From: Tannerella sp.
GTDB lineage: Bacteria > Bacteroidota > Bacteroidia > Bacteroidales > Tannerellaceae
Length of the DNA stretch: 8,838 nucleotides
Assembly: GCA_031288935.1 (NCBI GenBank)
Contig: JAITQL010000101.1
Location: 1 to 8,838 of the forward strand
Direction of reading: 5' to 3'
The translations under genes and the position numbers were made by a program. This document shows, piece by piece, positions 6,664 to 8,838 of this stretch (within the stretch, counting starts at the first letter, position 1; the number at the start of each line of letters is the position of its first letter). The notes below the pieces were generated by a model that was not told the origin of the DNA, made no database searches, and saw nothing but the letters and a program-made list of their open reading frames with translations.

Positions 6664-8838
6664 TTAAAAACCGACATTCAGCCCCAGCAGCGCCGTGCAC
6701 GCTACGGGATAAGCCCATTGAACATATCCGTCGGCACGCGCCTGCGGATCAAAACCGATAAACTCTTTCGCCGTAAAGGTGTACAAATTGTCTACGGAGG
6801 CAAATATACGCACTTTTTCCATTTTCAGGCGGCTGCACAGTCCGTCGGACAGGTTGTAGCCCAGGGTAACGTTCTTGATACGGCCATAGGAGGCGTCCAT
6901 CAGATAGCGCGACGAGAGTTGCGCCGCCCCGGTGTTTCCACCCCAGACAAAGCGGGGGACATCGGTCTCGTCGCCGGGCTGTTTCCAGCGGTTTTCGTAC
7001 ACGTATCGGGAAACAGGACCCAGTTTGTAGCTCCCGCAGTGCATGTCGTACTGAAAGCCGCGGTTGAATACCTTGTTGCCGCCGGAATAAGACAGGTCGA
7101 ACGAGCAGTCAAAGCCTTTCCAGGCAACGTTCATTCCCAGTGCGCCGTAATACTTCGGAGCGGCCTGACCCAGTTTCACCTGCTGTGCGGAATTGATGTC
7201 GGTCGTCGTTTCGGAGCCGGCGCCGCGGGTGTACCAGAGCGGTTCGCCCGTTTCCGGATGGACGCCCGCGTACTCTTTCAGGTAAAACGTGTTCACGGCC
7301 GAACCGGCTTGCTGGATATTGTAGTTCGTGATGATCGGCTCGTCGGTTGCCATGGACACAAGGGTATTCCGGTTGTACGTATACGTCAGGCTGACGTCCC
7401 ACCGGAACTCTTTGGCGCGCACGACCGGCAGGTTGACAAGCACCTCGACGCCCCGGTTTTCCATCTCGCCCACGTTTTTCGTCACGTTGGAAAATCCGCT
7501 GGTCATGGTAAGGGGCACGTTGAAAATCATGTCTTTTGTCCGCTGGTTGTAGATGTCCACGTCGAAATTGATCCGTCCGAACAGATTGGCGTTGAACCCC
7601 GCGTCGAACTTGGTTACGGTTTCCCATTTCAGATCGGGATTTTCTATCTGCGACGGCACGGCGCCCGGCATGGAATTGTAGGGATTGCCGTAGGAATACA
7701 GCCCCTGCGCCGCGTAGTAGCCGATGTCCTGGTTGCCTACCGAGCCGTAGCTGGCATGGAAGGTAAGGTCGGACAGGACGTCGCTGCCAAGGGATTCCAT
7801 AAAGGACTCGCCCGTGAGCCGGTATTTGCCGCCGACCGACCAGAAGGGCGCCCAGCGGTTGTGCTTTCCGAAGCGCGACGAGCCGTCGTAGCGGAACGAC
7901 GAGGCGAGATAGTAGATGTTGTCGAAGTTGTATTCAAAGTTCGAGAAACAGGAAAGCAGCGTGCTGGCGCGATAGTTGGACGTGGCTATCGTCGGCGTCG
8001 AAGCGTTGACCAGTTCCTTGACATCGGCCAGGGGATAGCCTCTGGCTCTTGCCCTGAGTTCGCTGAGGGTAAGTTTCTGCATCTCGTGGCCGAGGATGAC
8101 GTTCAGGTCGTGCCGTTTGTCGAACAACCTGTGCCAGTGCAGCGTGTTCGTGTTGCTGTACGTATTGGCGCGGCGGTTCTCCTTCGTTCCCGTCATGCTG
8201 GAATAAACGCCCGAAGCATAGCTGCCGGGGTTGTTCATTCCGGCAAAATCGAACTGGTTCGTCTCCGTGATTGTCAGCCCCACATTCGTCTTCCAGTCCA
8301 GGCCGTTGGCGATCCCGATTGTGAAGTAGGGATTGAGGATCGTGACCAGCGTCTTGAGATTGTAAATGTCGCCGTTTTTACCGTCGTAGAGCGCCGCGAG
8401 GTTGTAATCGCCCTCCCTGACCATCGCATAGCTGCCGTCTTCGTTGTACACCGGCTGAATGGGGCGCGTGTCATAGGCCAGCACGATCGGGTTGGTATAC
8501 GAACTGCTGACGGGAATCTGGTCGATGTCCGACAGCGAAACGCTTACCAGCGCTCCGTATCCGAAATGATCGCTTTTGGCGTCTACGTTGAGGCGTCCCG
8601 AGTAGCGTTTCATGCCGGAACCGACCACAATGCCCCCGTTTTCGTAATACCCCAGACTGGCATAGCAGGTGACGTTCGCGCTGCCGCCCTGCACGTTGAC
8701 GTTGTAATCCTGCACGGCGGTCGTTTTCAGCGCCTCGTGCAGCCAGTCCGTATCCGGCACGCGGTCCCAGTCGCTGTTGAACGTGGCCAGCCCCCAGGCG
8801 CGGCCAAAGGCGGCGGCGGTGGAGGCGACGGAAAGGTC
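6664..8838 (-). CDS. SusC/RagA-family TonB-dependent outer-membrane transporter, 5' end outside the window
   Basis: TonB-dependent beta-barrel importer that pairs with the SusD encoded next. The frame runs to the right edge with no stop: 26 codons precede the GTG at 8758-8760 and read continuously into NSDWDRVPDTDWLHEALKTT, the usual end-of-plug sequence. The GTG is therefore internal and the true start lies outside. About 724 residues are visible, covering the end of the plug and the whole barrel. Family marks include QDYNVNVQGGSANVTCYASL at the start of the barrel, the SSFRYDGSSRFG strand, NPDLKWETVTKFDAGF, the IYNQRTKDMIF strand, MENRGVEVLVN and a C-terminal strand ending LLGLNVGF with the terminal Phe expected of outer-membrane barrels. 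The signal peptide, carboxypeptidase-D-like domain, TonB box and most of the plug are off-window (roughly 250-320 residues missing relative to typical members). Promoter and regulator are likewise not visible. Confidence 0.96.
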   Translation of the reverse strand, partial: DLSVASTAAAFGRAWGLATFNSDWDRVPDTDWLHEALKTTAVQDYNVNVQGGSANVTCYASLGYYENGGIVVGSGMKRYSGRLNVDAKSDHFGYGALVSVSLSDIDQIPVSSSYTNPIVLAYDTRPIQPVYNEDGSYAMVREGDYNLAALYDGKNGDIYNLKTLVTILNPYFTIGIANGLDWKTNVGLTITETNQFDFAGMNNPGSYASGVYSSMTGTKENRRANTYSNTNTLHWHRLFDKRHDLNVILGHEMQKLTLSELRARARGYPLADVKELVNASTPTIATSNYRASTLLSCFSNFEYNFDNIYYLASSFRYDGSSRFGKHNRWAPFWSVGGKYRLTGESFMESLGSDVLSDLTFHASYGSVGNQDIGYYAAQGLYSYGNPYNSMPGAVPSQIENPDLKWETVTKFDAGFNANLFGRINFDVDIYNQRTKDMIFNVPLTMTSGFSNVTKNVGEMENRGVEVLVNLPVVRAKEFRWDVSLTYTYNRNTLVSMATDEPIITNYNIQQAGSAVNTFYLKEYAGVHPETGEPLWYTRGAGSETTTDINSAQQVKLGQAAPKYYGALGMNVAWKGFDCSFDLSYSGGNKVFNRGFQYDMHCGSYKLGPVSRYVYENRWKQPGDETDVPRFVWGGNTGAAQLSSRYLMDASYGRIKNVTLGYNLSDGLCSRLKMEKVRIFASVDNLYTFTAKEFIGFDPQARADGYVQWAYPVACTALLGLNVGF

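Larger units (their letters stand above)
1384..8838 (-). other. Predicted susC-susD-M14-M14 operon
   Basis: Four co-directional minus-strand genes with gaps of 42 bp (6622-6663), 39 bp (5197-5235) and 12 bp (3262-3273), no opposing gene between them and no clear internal terminator, imply one transcript entering from beyond the right edge. The short A/T-rich leaders fit Bacteroidota translation initiation. No glycoside hydrolase, sulfatase, lyase, SusE/F-like protein or sigma/anti-sigma regulator is present in the visible part; upstream genes outside the window could change that picture. Confidence 0.75.

Noticed and set aside
8758..8760. GTG as the start codon of the SusC-like gene
   Set aside because: The upstream 26 codons to the window edge are open and encode sequence continuous with the SusC family, so the start is off-window.

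Overview
The window reads as a chromosomal segment of a Bacteroidota bacterium, most likely a fairly GC-rich member of the Bacteroidales. The evidence is an adjacent SusC/SusD pair, a SusD lipoprotein signal of the Bacteroidales kind, start codons mostly preceded by A/T-rich leaders without a strong Shine-Dalgarno sequence, and an IS5-type transposase of a kind common in gut and oral Bacteroidales. Genus cannot be fixed by eye; Alistipes-like or Tannerella-like genomes would fit the base composition.

Layout. Positions 1-1211 (+ strand) hold the 3' part of an IS5-family transposase gene whose start and left IS end lie outside the window. Positions 1212-1383 are an A/T-richer convergent intergenic stretch with small inverted repeats and a two-copy 21-bp direct repeat. 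From 1384 to the right edge everything is one co-directional minus-strand block, probably an operon. In transcription order it is susC-like (5' end outside the window, 8838-6664), susD-like (6621-5236), a first M14-type carboxypeptidase homologue (5196-3274) and a second M14 metallocarboxypeptidase (3261-1384). The gaps are 42, 39 and 12 bp.

How the genes may work together. SusC/SusD pairs form TonB-dependent outer-membrane importers in which the SusD lipoprotein acts as a lid. Most are partnered with glycoside hydrolases, but here the only enzymes in the visible part are two exported M14 proteins. This suggests uptake of peptides or peptide-bearing substrates, as known for RagAB of Porphyromonas gingivalis, rather than a classical polysaccharide locus. 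The substrate is unknown.

The most notable observation is a contrast between the two M14 paralogues. The downstream one (1384-3261) keeps the whole zinc and catalytic set (HxxE, NR, second His, catalytic Glu) and carries extra EF-hand-like calcium loops. The upstream one (3274-5196) keeps HxxE and NR, but by gapless local alignment has Gln in place of the third zinc-ligand His and His in place of the catalytic Glu. It therefore looks like a pseudo-peptidase, or an enzyme with a rearranged active site, encoded between a SusD and an apparently active paralogue.
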